Origin: Acidobacteriota bacterium
Lineage (GTDB): Bacteria; Acidobacteriota; UBA6911
NCBI GenBank assembly: GCA_016929335.1
Contig: JAFGIY010000206.1
Location: 1 to 41,179 of the forward strand
Direction of reading: 5' to 3'
DNA: 41,179 bases
Positions 25,474 through 33,916 of the stretch are shown in pieces (the first letter of the stretch is position 1; every line of letters begins with the position of its first letter). A program made the position numbers and the translations under genes. Under the pieces are notes generated by a model that was given only the letters and a program-made list of their open reading frames with translations, ran no database searches and was not told the DNA's origin.

Positions 25474-25960
25474 TTTAACTCCTCCTTATTGGATTGTCCG
25501 CAAACACAATTTCACTGCAAACAAAAAGAACTGATAAGCGCGAAGGATTTTTCCGGGCTGATTTGACGCCAAGAAATTTGGTGCCATCCTCGGGCGGTAT
25601 TGTAAATTGTCTCCGGAAAACCTGCAACAAATGATTCCAGCCGGAGATCCATGGTTTCTTCCTTTCATCTGACCTTTCAACTACGTCTGATGCAGTCACT
25701 TGGTTACAGTTGCAAAAATGTTTAGCCACGAATCACCACGAATTGGTTCGTGATAATTCGTGGCTGAAGACACCAAAAAATTGCTTGAAAGAAGTTAGGG
25801 ATTAATGACAGACTCTTCCCACCAAAAAAATGGAATGAGCCTTCATTTTCTCCAGGTTCAAATGAAGCTATCGCTGATGAAAGCTATCGTACTCGTATTC
25901 TTACCGGGTCTGAAATATCCGCGGATCCCCTAACGTAGAAGTCAGCAAGGAGGACTGTTT
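25474..25960. other. Intergenic region upstream of Mo-hydroxylase operon
   Basis: 487 bases without a supported gene; the short frames here lack ribosome sites and recognisable proteins. It carries the hairpin at 25724-25765. Promoters for the small secreted protein (minus) and for the operon starting at 25961 should be here. No regulatory binding site was recognised. Confidence 0.45.
25724..25765. repeat. CCACGAATT-family hairpin
   Basis: AGCCACGAATCACCACGAA pairs with TTCGTGATAATTCGTGGCT around a short loop, with two mismatched pairs. It lies in the middle of a 487-bp divergent spacer rather than at a gene end. Confidence 0.8.
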
Positions 25961-26686
25961 ATGTCTAATGAACTCGATAACAGGACCGAAGTAGGAGGAC
26001 TCAATCGCAGAGACTTCCTCAAGAGCGCCGGAGTGGCGGTCGCAGGCGGCACTCTGGGCGCCGGCATACCGCTTGCGCCGCAAGCGGCAATAGCGGAGCC
26101 GGTTGCCCCTGCAACACTTACCAATTTCCGGTGCCCGATCGACGGCAAAGATTTCGCCACCTACGGCCAGTTGAAGGAACATTTTGCCGCGGCACACCCC
26201 GGCCATGTTCTCCCGGTTACAACCCGGCTCAAGGTGAACGGGAAAGATTATGAAGTTCTCATTGAACCGCACTGGACGCTGCAGCGCACGCTTCAGTTCA
26301 AACTGGGATTGACCGGCGCCAAGCAGATGTGCGACCGGGGAGTCTGCGGGTCCTGCACCGTGGTCATCGACGGCAGGGCAGTCCTCTCCTGCACGACACT
26401 CGCCGTGGAATGCGAAGGCAAATCGATCCAGACAGTCGAGGGAATTGCCGCGGATCCGAAATGGAAGCCCTTAATCGATTCCTACTGCAAATGGGACGCC
26501 ATGCAGTGCGGCTACTGCACTCCGGGAATGATGGTTTCGGCCAAAACGCTTCTGGAAAAGAATCCAAATCCGACTGAAGAGCAATGCAAACAGGCGCTCG
26601 CCGGCAACATCTGCTGCTGCGGAACGTATCCGAGGCATCCGACTGCGATCATGGAAGCGGCGCAGGCTATGAAGGGAGGCGCATAG
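25961..26686 (+). CDS. Tat-exported 2Fe-2S subunit of a molybdenum hydroxylase, with zinc-finger-like segment
   Basis: Electron-transfer subunit of a xanthine-dehydrogenase-family enzyme, PaoA-like. The Tat signal has RRDFLK at 16-21, so the enzyme is probably exported folded to the periplasm. Residues 56-79 form an unexpected C2H2-like block: FRC at 58, D61 where the second Cys should be, L71, H74 and H79, with exact C-x2-D-x12-H-x4-H spacing. A plant-type ferredoxin domain follows with C124, C129, C132 and C144. Then comes the all-alpha domain with C183-x2-C186 and C218-x-C220; C219 between the last two makes NICCCG. Length 241 aa. A GGAGG site lies 9 bases before the ATG. First gene of the operon; the next ATG follows its stop by one base. 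Confidence 0.9.
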   Translation: MSNELDNRTEVGGLNRRDFLKSAGVAVAGGTLGAGIPLAPQAAIAEPVAPATLTNFRCPIDGKDFATYGQLKEHFAAAHPGHVLPVTTRLKVNGKDYEVLIEPHWTLQRTLQFKLGLTGAKQMCDRGVCGSCTVVIDGRAVLSCTTLAVECEGKSIQTVEGIAADPKWKPLIDSYCKWDAMQCGYCTPGMMVSAKTLLEKNPNPTEEQCKQALAGNICCCGTYPRHPTAIMEAAQAMKGGA

Positions 26687-26687
26687 T

Positions 26688-29078
26688 ATGGCTGATCTTG
26701 CAGGAGCCAACGGACAAAGACCTGAGTTCAAGGTCGTCGGGAAGCCGAATCTTCCCGGCAAGCTGTCCCCCTCGATAGCGACGGGCATGGCGAAGTTCGG
26801 CGCGGACTATGTCTTTCCCGGCATGCTTCACGCGAAGTTTCTCCGGAGCCCGCATGCGAATGCGGCTGTGAAAAGCGTCAATGTTGCCGCTGCAAAAAAG
26901 ATACCCGGCGTAGTCGATGTTCTTACCTGGGAAGATGAGGATCTGAAGAATTTCGGCCGTCGTGGCGGCGGAATGGGATTTGGTCCGCCTCCGGGTCCCT
27001 ATATCGGCAATTCTGCCAATATGGAAGATGAGGAGGTAGGCGTCATCGTTGTAGCGGAAACCGAAGAACTCTGCGATGAAGCATTGATAGCTCTCAATCC
27101 GCAATGGGAGGTCCGCCCGCACATAGTTGACATACTTGAAGGAAGAAAGCCGGACGCTCCCCTCATAAGGCCGAATACGGGAGGAGGGGGAGGCTTCTCC
27201 ATGGGAGGCGGCGAAAAGAATCCACCTCCCAAAGGCAATGTCACTTTTTCCGTTGCGAACCGTGGAGACATTGAAGCGGGATTCAAGGAAGCGGATCAAA
27301 TCATTGAATACGACTTCAACATGCCCGCATTCTGCGGCCACATGCCCAATCCGCCTGCATCGGTCGCTTACTGGTATGACGATCCGCGATACGACTCGGA
27401 AAAGCAGAGCCTGCGTATAGAAGGAGCTGTCTGGAGTGCCAGCCAGGGGAAAGATGCGGTGGGCGGCATGTACGGGCTTCCTCCCGAAAAGATAATGCAG
27501 GAAGGCCTTTTCCAGGGCGGCAAGTATTGCGATTGGGGTTTCCGGAAAACACAGGAAATAACGCCGCTGCTTGCCAAAAGAGTCGGCAGACCGGTCCGCA
27601 TGATGGTCAAGCGGAGCGAGATGTACGACTTTAATATGAACCAGCGCTTCTGCCATCTGAAGGTTGGGTTTAAGAACAACGGTCTGATCACGGCGATTGA
27701 CGATTTCTCCGTTGCCGACGCCGGAGTTCCTCCCATCTCGACTCTCGGCACTTCGGGCGACCAGGGCTATGGCCCTTATTTCACTACAAGATGCCTGAAC
27801 ATCAAACAGGTCATGGAAGTCGTAAACAGCAACAGGGGAAAGATGTACACCAGCGGCCAGCATTGCCCCTTCAACTGGGATTCGCTTACGATGGCAATAC
27901 ACCTGATTTCGGAAAAGCTGGGGAAGGATCCGATCGACATTGCCACGCTGAATCTCCATGGGCCCACGGACTATACGGATCCCAATCCGGTTCCCAGCTA
28001 TGAGGCGTGCGTGGAAGCCGGCAGGAAGATGATGAAGTGGAATTGGCATCCAACCGGCGCAAAAAAGCTCCCGGACGGCAGATTGCATGGTGCAGGCTTC
28101 CGCTATCAGATGTGTCCCCGGCACTCCTTCTCGTCTTACAACTCCAAGCTGGAGCTCAAGAACGGCAAGGTTCGTATGGGAACCCAAGGATGTTGCACCG
28201 GCATCTTTGCCGTTGAAGGCAATGCAATGGTCGTTGCCGAGGAACTTGGTCTCAGGTACGAAGATGTCTTCATTGATTTCGACTATAAGGAACCGTTTGC
28301 TCCCGTAGGCGGCGGCAGCGATGGGACGACGGCTTCTGCCTGGGTTACCAAAGAGTGCGCTAATATCCTGAAAAAGCGGATATTGGAAGCTGCTATTGAG
28401 AATGCGGAAAATCCTCCGGCTCCGATGGGATTCGGTTTCGGTGCCCCTCAAAAGCAGGCCCCCAGTCCGCTAAAGGGTTACAAACCCGAAGATCTGGATA
28501 TGAAGGATGGGAATGTATACGTCAAATCGGATCCGAGCAAAGCAGTTCCTCTCGCAAGAGCCGTGGGACAGGCTCATTTGTTCGCAACCTACTCGGGCAG
28601 GCCGCCAACGGCTCTCTGGGCCACCGGCATGGGGAGATACCTCGATACCATGAACATCGCAATGTGCGAGGTCGCCGTCGACACGGAAACCGGCGAGGTT
28701 GAAATACTCCGCTTCGGAGTGGTTGCAGATCCCGGGAAGGTTATCCGTCTGACATCCCTCGAGAGCCAGATTGACCAGGTAATGGACTTCAGCGCCGGAT
28801 GCCAGTTGTATGAAGACTTTTACTTTGATCAAAAAACCGGCGTAAAGCTCAACTCGAACATGTTTGAATACAAGAAGATCGGCATGCTGGACATGCCCCC
28901 CGTTGAAAGTAAGTTTCTGGAAACGCGCGCCGGAAATGCGGCTTACGGCTCCAATGGTATTAGCCATTCTCTGGCGAATACCCATCTGGTTATTTGTGCT
29001 ATTCAAAATGCAATCGGCAAGTGGATCGATCCGCCGGCCACGCCGGATAAGGTTCTCAAAGCCCTCGGAAAGGCATAG
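26688..29078 (+). CDS. Molybdopterin-binding large subunit of a xanthine-dehydrogenase-family enzyme
   Basis: Catalytic subunit, 796 aa. An a/b-hammerhead-like N-terminal region (VFPGMLHAKFLRSPHANA, PGVVDVLTWED) is followed by the MoCo-binding domains. It has no signal peptide and would be carried out by the Tat-bearing Fe-S subunit. The expected motif near the C-terminus, G-x-G-E with the base Glu that takes the substrate proton, reads NGISHSLANTHLV here, so Glu is replaced by His. Gly/Pro-rich insertions occur at about 85-105 (RRGGGMGFGPPPGPY), 164-184 and near 575-590 (PMGFGFGAPQKQAP). The substrate is unknown. Translation is linked to the upstream gene by one-base spacing and GGGAGG in its 3' end. 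Confidence 0.86.
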   Translation: MADLAGANGQRPEFKVVGKPNLPGKLSPSIATGMAKFGADYVFPGMLHAKFLRSPHANAAVKSVNVAAAKKIPGVVDVLTWEDEDLKNFGRRGGGMGFGPPPGPYIGNSANMEDEEVGVIVVAETEELCDEALIALNPQWEVRPHIVDILEGRKPDAPLIRPNTGGGGGFSMGGGEKNPPPKGNVTFSVANRGDIEAGFKEADQIIEYDFNMPAFCGHMPNPPASVAYWYDDPRYDSEKQSLRIEGAVWSASQGKDAVGGMYGLPPEKIMQEGLFQGGKYCDWGFRKTQEITPLLAKRVGRPVRMMVKRSEMYDFNMNQRFCHLKVGFKNNGLITAIDDFSVADAGVPPISTLGTSGDQGYGPYFTTRCLNIKQVMEVVNSNRGKMYTSGQHCPFNWDSLTMAIHLISEKLGKDPIDIATLNLHGPTDYTDPNPVPSYEACVEAGRKMMKWNWHPTGAKKLPDGRLHGAGFRYQMCPRHSFSSYNSKLELKNGKVRMGTQGCCTGIFAVEGNAMVVAEELGLRYEDVFIDFDYKEPFAPVGGGSDGTTASAWVTKECANILKKRILEAAIENAENPPAPMGFGFGAPQKQAPSPLKGYKPEDLDMKDGNVYVKSDPSKAVPLARAVGQAHLFATYSGRPPTALWATGMGRYLDTMNIAMCEVAVDTETGEVEILRFGVVADPGKVIRLTSLESQIDQVMDFSAGCQLYEDFYFDQKTGVKLNSNMFEYKKIGMLDMPPVESKFLETRAGNAAYGSNGISHSLANTHLVICAIQNAIGKWIDPPATPDKVLKALGKA

Positions 29079-29081
29079 AAA

Positions 29082-29155
29082 CGTTTCCCGTTTCGGGTTT
29101 CCCGTTTCCCGTTAAAAAGCTTCAGGCTCCAACGGGAAACCGGAAACGGGAAACG
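29082..29155. repeat. GGGAAAC-rich inverted repeat inside the operon
   Basis: The 24-bp arms 29082-29105 and 29132-29155 pair with one mismatch (words CGTTTCCCGTTT and AAACGGGAAACG) around a 26-base loop. It occupies almost the whole 90-bp gap between the Mo and FAD subunit genes and ends just before the ribosome site of the latter. A single related arm (CGGGAACGGGAAACTGG) lies at about 33885-33908, next to a MITE-like copy. Confidence 0.8.
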
Positions 29156-29168
29156 ATTAGGAGAGGAT

Positions 29169-30116
29169 ATGAAAGCATTCAATCATACGAACGCGAAAAC
29201 CCTGGCGGAGGCCAAAACCGCCCTCGCCGGTGGCAAAAATATCATCATTGCCGGTGGCACTGATCTGATCGGAACGCTGAAAGACAACATTCTTCCCACC
29301 TACCCCGCGACCTTGATCAATATCAAGACCATTCCCGGCCTCGATTTCATCAAGGAAGAAGGAGGCGTGCTCAAAATCGGCGCAACCACCCGCCTCGCCG
29401 ATATCGCGGCCAATCCGGTCATCAATCAGAAATACACCGCGCTGGCTCAAGCCGCCGGCCGTGTGGCCACGCCTCACGTCCGCGACATGGGCACTATCGG
29501 CGGCAACATCGCCCAGCTGCACCGCTGCTGGTATTTCCGCAAACCGGAAAACCGCTTCAACTGCGTCCGCAAGGGCGGAACCACCTGCTTTGCCATGACC
29601 GGCGACAACCGCTATCACTCCATCTTCGGCGCCTCCGGCATGTGCATCGCCGTCCATCCCAGCGATATCGCCCCGGCTCTCATCGCCCTCAACGCCAAGG
29701 TCGTCACCAACGCGCGCACGGTCGATGCGGAGAATTTTTTCGAGGTTAAAAAACCGGGCAATACCGTCCTCGCTGCGGACGAGGTCATTACCGAAATCCG
29801 CATCCCGGCGCTTCCGGCTGGTGCGAGGAGCGCTTTTCTGAAGTTCGCCATCCGCAAGTCGATCGATTTCCCGATCGTCAACTGCGCCGTCATGGTCGGC
29901 GGCGGGGCTGCGCGGATCGCCCTGAACGCCGTCGCACCCAAACCTTACCGCGCGACAAAAGCAGAAGCCGCCATCGCGGGCAAACCGATCAATGAAGCCA
30001 ATGCGGAAGCAGCCGGTGCGGCAGCCGTTGAAGATGCCAAGCCGTTCGCTGCCGGCAAATTCAAAGTGCAGATTGCCAGGACTCTGGTAAAGCGGGCGCT
30101 TTTGGCTACTGTCTGA
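29169..30116 (+). CDS. FAD/4Fe-4S subunit of the molybdenum hydroxylase
   Basis: FAD-binding subunit of a xanthine-dehydrogenase-family enzyme, PaoB/4-HBCR-beta type, 315 aa. FAD contacts are seen in IIIAGGTDLIG (26-36) and GTIGGNIAQ (108-116). Four cysteines, C120, C132, C140 and C159, lie in the region where PaoB-type subunits bind an extra 4Fe-4S cluster. The rest is the CO-dehydrogenase flavoprotein C-terminal domain. AGGAGAGG sits 5 bases before the ATG. Its codons look richer in C and G at third positions than those of the two preceding subunit genes. Electrons should flow Mo to 2Fe-2S to 4Fe-4S to FAD. Confidence 0.9.
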   Translation: MKAFNHTNAKTLAEAKTALAGGKNIIIAGGTDLIGTLKDNILPTYPATLINIKTIPGLDFIKEEGGVLKIGATTRLADIAANPVINQKYTALAQAAGRVATPHVRDMGTIGGNIAQLHRCWYFRKPENRFNCVRKGGTTCFAMTGDNRYHSIFGASGMCIAVHPSDIAPALIALNAKVVTNARTVDAENFFEVKKPGNTVLAADEVITEIRIPALPAGARSAFLKFAIRKSIDFPIVNCAVMVGGGAARIALNAVAPKPYRATKAEAAIAGKPINEANAEAAGAAAVEDAKPFAAGKFKVQIARTLVKRALLATV

Positions 30117-30125
30117 AAAACCTCG

Positions 30126-30171
30126 AGCCACGAATTACACAAACAGATTCTGTGTAATTCGTGGCTTTTTT
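30126..30171 (+). terminator. CCACGAATT-family hairpin with T-run, likely operon terminator
   Basis: AGCCACGAATTACACA (30126-30141) and its exact complement (30151-30166) surround a 9-base loop and are followed by TTTTT, the form of an intrinsic terminator. It begins 9 bases after the FAD subunit stop. This copy shows that a member of the repeat family can serve as a terminator. Confidence 0.75.
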
Positions 30172-30217
30172 CTGTTATAAACTCTTCAAACAACCTACAG
30201 AGAGGAGAAACATACTT

Positions 30218-30592
30218 ATGCGCAAGGGCGTGATTTTGGCAATTCTGCTTATGGCAGGCCTGGTTTGTGTTTATGCGGCCGATATTACAGGCAAATGGAC
30301 GACTGAGTTCGATTCACAGGTCGGTCTGCAAAAATACGTGTTTGAATTCAAGATGGAAGGAACAAAACTGACCGGGACGGCGATTTCGGACATCGGGGGC
30401 AATGTGGCCAAGACGCCGATCACAGAAGGTGTCGTCAATGGCGACGATGTTTCCTTTGTTGAAAACCTGGATTATACAGGCATGGAGCTCAAGATTACCT
30501 ATAAGGGCAAAATAGCCGGCGACGAAATCAAATTCACCCGCGATGTAGCCGGTCAGGGCGGCGAGACATTCGTTGCCAAGCGGGCAAAATAA
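30218..30592 (+). CDS. Small secreted beta-rich protein (paralogue of 25111 gene)
   Basis: Exported 124-aa protein. ATG 30218 has AGAGGAG upstream and opens a signal peptide (RKGVILAILLMAGLVCVYA, cleavage before ADITGKW). The frame is open to 30161, but that part overlaps the terminator hairpin. The mature sequence follows the same strand pattern as the 25111 protein (FKMEGTKLTGTAIS, VNGDDVSF, KIAGDEIKF, end AKRAK). Function unknown; a small barrel binding a lipid or small molecule is possible. It lies just after the Mo-hydroxylase operon but behind the terminator, so it likely has its own promoter. Confidence 0.8.
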   Translation: MRKGVILAILLMAGLVCVYAADITGKWTTEFDSQVGLQKYVFEFKMEGTKLTGTAISDIGGNVAKTPITEGVVNGDDVSFVENLDYTGMELKITYKGKIAGDEIKFTRDVAGQGGETFVAKRAK

Positions 30593-30664
30593 TCTGTCTG
30601 CATCAATCCGGCGACAGTCATCATTCTTGGCTGCCGCCGGAATCCCTTTCCAGCCTTCACCATC

Positions 30665-30960
30665 TTAAGCCTGAATCCCGAAGTTGATTTAGTCGGAATG
30701 AGTCCATTTATCTTCGACGGAGGCATTTGAGACCGCGTGTCTACGCACTCGTTTGTCCTGGAATAAAACAAATAACAGAATGAACCGCGGGTTTTCACGG
30801 ATTTCCACGGATGGTGAATGCTGTAACCCGTCAACGCATGGTGCAGCGCTCTGCGCTGTCCCATGCGTTGACAAGAGTTATGAATCCGCGGAAATCAGTG
30901 TAAATCCGCGGTTCATTTCTTTATGAGCCGACAATAATCCAACTTCGGAATCCAGGTTAT
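30665..30960. mobile_element. MITE-like palindromic element, copy 1
   Basis: Non-coding element of about 296 bp. The ends are inverted: TTAAGCCTGAATCCCGAAGTTG at the left and the complement of CAACTTCGGAATCCAGGTTA at the right. Inside are nested arms: ATGAACCGCGG...CCGCGGTTCAT, then GTCAACGCATGG (30830-30841) with CCATGCGTTGAC (30861-30872), then CAGCGC/GCGCTG at the centre. A second copy is at 33917-34324. No transposase is encoded, so movement would need a partner elsewhere. Its right end overlaps the last codon of the hybrid kinase gene on the minus strand. Confidence 0.75.
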
Positions 30961-33677
30961 GAATTGAGCACTTCCCTCACCTTGCGGACCAGACGACCGC
31001 CTGTGAAGGGTTTTTGCAGAAACTCGACATGTGAATCCAGGATGCCGTGGTGAACAATTGCGTCGTCTGTGTACCCGGATATATAAAGCGCTTTGATATC
31101 CGGACGTGCGCTTTCCAGCCGGCTGACCAGGGCTTTTCCGCTGAATCCGGGCATCACGACATCCGTCACAATCAGATGTATTTCACCTGCGTACTCCTGC
31201 GCTATTCGCAGCGCTTCCGTACCATTTGAGGCTTCCAATACGTTGTAGCCCTGCTCGCGCAGGATGCGAGCCGCCAGTTCTTTTACTGCCATTTCATCTT
31301 CTACCAGAAGCACTGTCTCGGATCCACGCAAGTCGGGTTTCAACAGCTCTTCTTCCTTGCGTCCGACGAGCGCTCCTTCCGCCTTCGGGAAATAGATTTT
31401 AAATGTAGTGCCTCTGCCGGGCTCACTATAAACCCAGATAAAACCGCCGCTTTGCTTGACGATTCCGTAGACGGTGGATAGACCCAGCCCAGTCCCCTTG
31501 CCCTTTTGCTTGGTGGAAAAAAAAGGCTCAAAGACACGCTCCCGGGTGGCCTCATCCATGCCGATACCGTTATCGCTTATAGCCAGCATCACATAAGGAC
31601 CCTCCGGAACCATCTGGCGCCGCTGCGCGTAAGGCTCTGCCAGGTCGACATTAGCGGTTTCTATGACGAGTTTGCCGCCCAGAGGCATGGCGTCCCGGGC
31701 ATTAATGGCAAGATTCATGACAATTTGCTGCATCTGCCCCGGATCGGCATGAATCAACCCTAAGTCGGATTTGGTCGATACAACGAATTCAATATCCTCT
31801 GCAATCAGACGGCGAAGCATGGAACTCATCCGTGCAATAACATCGTTCAGGTCCAGCAGCTCCGGTTTCAGTATCTGCTTGCGGCCGAATGCCAGGAGCT
31901 GAGAGGTCAGCTCAGCCGCGCGTTTCCCGGCATTTTTGATCTGCTCAATATCCTTGCGAACGGGATCATCGGGAGGAAGCTCGCCCAGTATCAATTCGCT
32001 ATAGCCGTTAATGACGTTGAGAAGGTTGTTGAAATCGTGTGCAACGCCTCCGGCCAGAACGCCGATTGCTTCCATTTTTTGAGCCTGCATTAATTGAGCT
32101 TCCAGCTGCTTATACTCGGTGATATCGCGCTGCACGCCGATTATTTGCTGATTGCCGCTCTTGTCGGTGAGCAGAGACTTCCTGGTCATCAGGACGTGGA
32201 CATTTCCCTTGGAATCTTTGAGAATGTCCTCAGTTATGCTTTCTTTGCCGGTGAGGAAAACCTTTTCTTCATCCTCCAATATTGAAGCCGCCAATTCCTT
32301 GGGCAGTCTATCCAAATTCAATTGTCCATCATAATTCTCCGTTGGACTGGCGAAGAATCTGCGAAAAGCTTCGTTGACCAGGACAAAGCGGTGCCGGCGA
32401 TCCTTTACGAAAACGGAATCGCCGATATGGTTGATTATTTGATTCAGATATTCCCTGGATTCATTGAGTGCTGCCTGCGCCCTTTTCGATTCGGTTACAT
32501 CCTCTCCGACCCCGATATAAAGCCTGATCTTTCCGCCTTTATCATAAACAGGAAAGCCTTTGATTCGCATGTGTCGAATCTCGCCGTCGGGACGGACAAT
32601 TCTATGTTCGTAGTGTAAGAGCTGCCCGGCTTTCGCCATTGAAATGGAAGCGAGCACCCGCTCACGATCCTCGGGATGAATGGGATCCAACAAGGGATTT
32701 TGAAGATCGAAAAAATTGTCTCTTGACGATCCCCAAATCCGCTCATAAATCGGACTGACGTAGGTTATGGCTTGCTTTCCCGGATCAAAAATCCAAAAGA
32801 CTTCATCGATCGATTCCGCGATCAACCGGAACCGCTCTTCGCTATCCCGCAGGGCATTTTCCGTCTGCTTCCGCTCGGTAATGTCCCTGTGAGTGCACTG
32901 AGCCGCAGGTTTCCCATTGTATTCAATAGGGCTGGCGTATGTTTCAATCCATCGCTCTTCGCCATCCTTCCTGATAAGCCGGCATTCAACCCCACGAAGC
33001 GTCGGCTTTCCGCTCATTCCTGCGCGTCGGAGTTTGTAGATAAATTCCCGGTCGTCGGGATGGCAAAGCATATTCACATCCCGGAGAGAGAGCAGCTCTT
33101 CGATTGAATATCCTGAGATGAGGGCAAAGGCGGAGTTGCAAAATATAAAACGATCCTCTTGCGAGATCGTCACACCCAGCAGGGAATTCTCGACCAGCAT
33201 CCGGTATTTTTCTTCGGATTTGCGCAGGGCGGCTTCTTCCTTCTCACGCGCGGTGACATCGACAGAGGTGCCAAGCAGACAGGATTCCCCGTCAACAACG
33301 ATCGGATCCGCGGAAAATAGAACCTTGCGGATTTCTCCCTCTTCTCCAATAAAGTCGACCTCGAAATTGTGGACCCTGCCTTCCTTTCTGAGAGTTTGCA
33401 CAACCATCTCTCTTTGTTTGGCATCCGCCCACAAGTTGTGCTCCGCCGAAAGGGCGCCAATCAGTTCTTCACGCTTATGGCCGCCCAGGCCGGCGCTTGC
33501 TTCGTTCAGATCAATGATCCGCCCATCTTGAACGGTGGTGATGGCCATCATGTTTGAGGACGCGTGGAAGATTTTTTGAAACCGATCCTGGGTGTGATGA
33601 AGGATTCTTTCCAACTGCTCGTGCTTCTTCGCCAACTCGGCGGCCTCGCTGCGTAAACGCTTCACTTCATCATCCAT
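30957..33677 (-). CDS. Hybrid sensor histidine kinase, four PAS domains and C-terminal receiver
   Basis: Cytoplasmic hybrid kinase of 906 aa without membrane segments. A short coiled coil (1-28) precedes four PAS/PAC units (about 30-148, 152-272, 276-398, 402-522), then HisKA with phosphoacceptor H547 in [12 protein letters not shown], then HATPase with the N box ([12 protein letters not shown]), DNGIGMD and [17 protein letters not shown] domain follows, with phospho-acceptor D839 in IVTDVVMP and K889. It has no output domain, so the signal must pass to another protein. GGAG 10 bases before the ATG matches the spacing in the paralogue at 39764. The TAA lies in the end of the MITE-like element, and the C-terminus is 3 residues shorter than the paralogue. 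Confidence 0.93.
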   Translation of the reverse strand: MDDEVKRLRSEAAELAKKHEQLERILHHTQDRFQKIFHASSNMMAITTVQDGRIIDLNEASAGLGGHKREELIGALSAEHNLWADAKQREMVVQTLRKEGRVHNFEVDFIGEEGEIRKVLFSADPIVVDGESCLLGTSVDVTAREKEEAALRKSEEKYRMLVENSLLGVTISQEDRFIFCNSAFALISGYSIEELLSLRDVNMLCHPDDREFIYKLRRAGMSGKPTLRGVECRLIRKDGEERWIETYASPIEYNGKPAAQCTHRDITERKQTENALRDSEERFRLIAESIDEVFWIFDPGKQAITYVSPIYERIWGSSRDNFFDLQNPLLDPIHPEDRERVLASISMAKAGQLLHYEHRIVRPDGEIRHMRIKGFPVYDKGGKIRLYIGVGEDVTESKRAQAALNESREYLNQIINHIGDSVFVKDRRHRFVLVNEAFRRFFASPTENYDGQLNLDRLPKELAASILEDEEKVFLTGKESITEDILKDSKGNVHVLMTRKSLLTDKSGNQQIIGVQRDITEYKQLEAQLMQAQKMEAIGVLAGGVAHDFNNLLNVINGYSELILGELPPDDPVRKDIEQIKNAGKRAAELTSQLLAFGRKQILKPELLDLNDVIARMSSMLRRLIAEDIEFVVSTKSDLGLIHADPGQMQQIVMNLAINARDAMPLGGKLVIETANVDLAEPYAQRRQMVPEGPYVMLAISDNGIGMDEATRERVFEPFFSTKQKGKGTGLGLSTVYGIVKQSGGFIWVYSEPGRGTTFKIYFPKAEGALVGRKEEELLKPDLRGSETVLLVEDEMAVKELAARILREQGYNVLEASNGTEALRIAQEYAGEIHLIVTDVVMPGFSGKALVSRLESARPDIKALYISGYTDDAIVHHGILDSHVEFLQKPFTGGRLVRKVREVLNS

Positions 33678-33916
33678 CAGCAGCTGTCTCCAGGCTGTCC
33701 TGCCGGTTCTGTCGGCCGGCGAACTTTCTTTTGAAACCTTGCCGATAGTTTATTGCACATTTGCAGACGCCACTACAAGAATCTTTAATTGTCGGACGTA
33801 GGCCTTGGAGTGCGCAAGCTAGCGCCTTTGCCGTCCATGCGTTTTCTCCCCTTGGATCCCAATCCTCAAGAACAGGAACTCAACCGGGAACGGGAAACTG
33901 GAAATGCGAAACCCAA
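33678..33916. other. Upstream region of hybrid kinase 1
   Basis: About 240 bases between the kinase start and MITE copy 2. It contains a small hairpin GCCGG...CCGGC (about 33704-33720), the near-palindrome GCGCAAGCTAGCGC (33813-33826) and, at its far end, a GGGAAAC-type arm. The kinase promoter should lie here, but I cannot place it. Confidence 0.4.

Noticed and set aside
25475..25729. An 84-codon minus-strand frame in the spacer before the Mo-hydroxylase operon
   Set aside because: It has no convincing ribosome site, no recognisable sequence and runs into a repeat.
26667..28451. A 594-codon open frame on the minus strand opposite the Mo subunit gene
   Set aside because: It is antisense to a firmly identified gene, has no recognisable motifs and no ribosome site; the openness follows from codon bias of the real gene.
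29157..30131. A 324-codon open frame on the minus strand opposite the FAD subunit gene
   Set aside because: Mirror of a GC-rich coding gene; low-complexity Gly/Ala/Asp/Arg content and no family features.
33813..33826. GCGCAAGCTAGCGC near-palindrome upstream of hybrid kinase 1 as an operator
   Set aside because: Single occurrence, imperfect and without a promoter to relate it to; it may be a worn fragment of another dispersed repeat.
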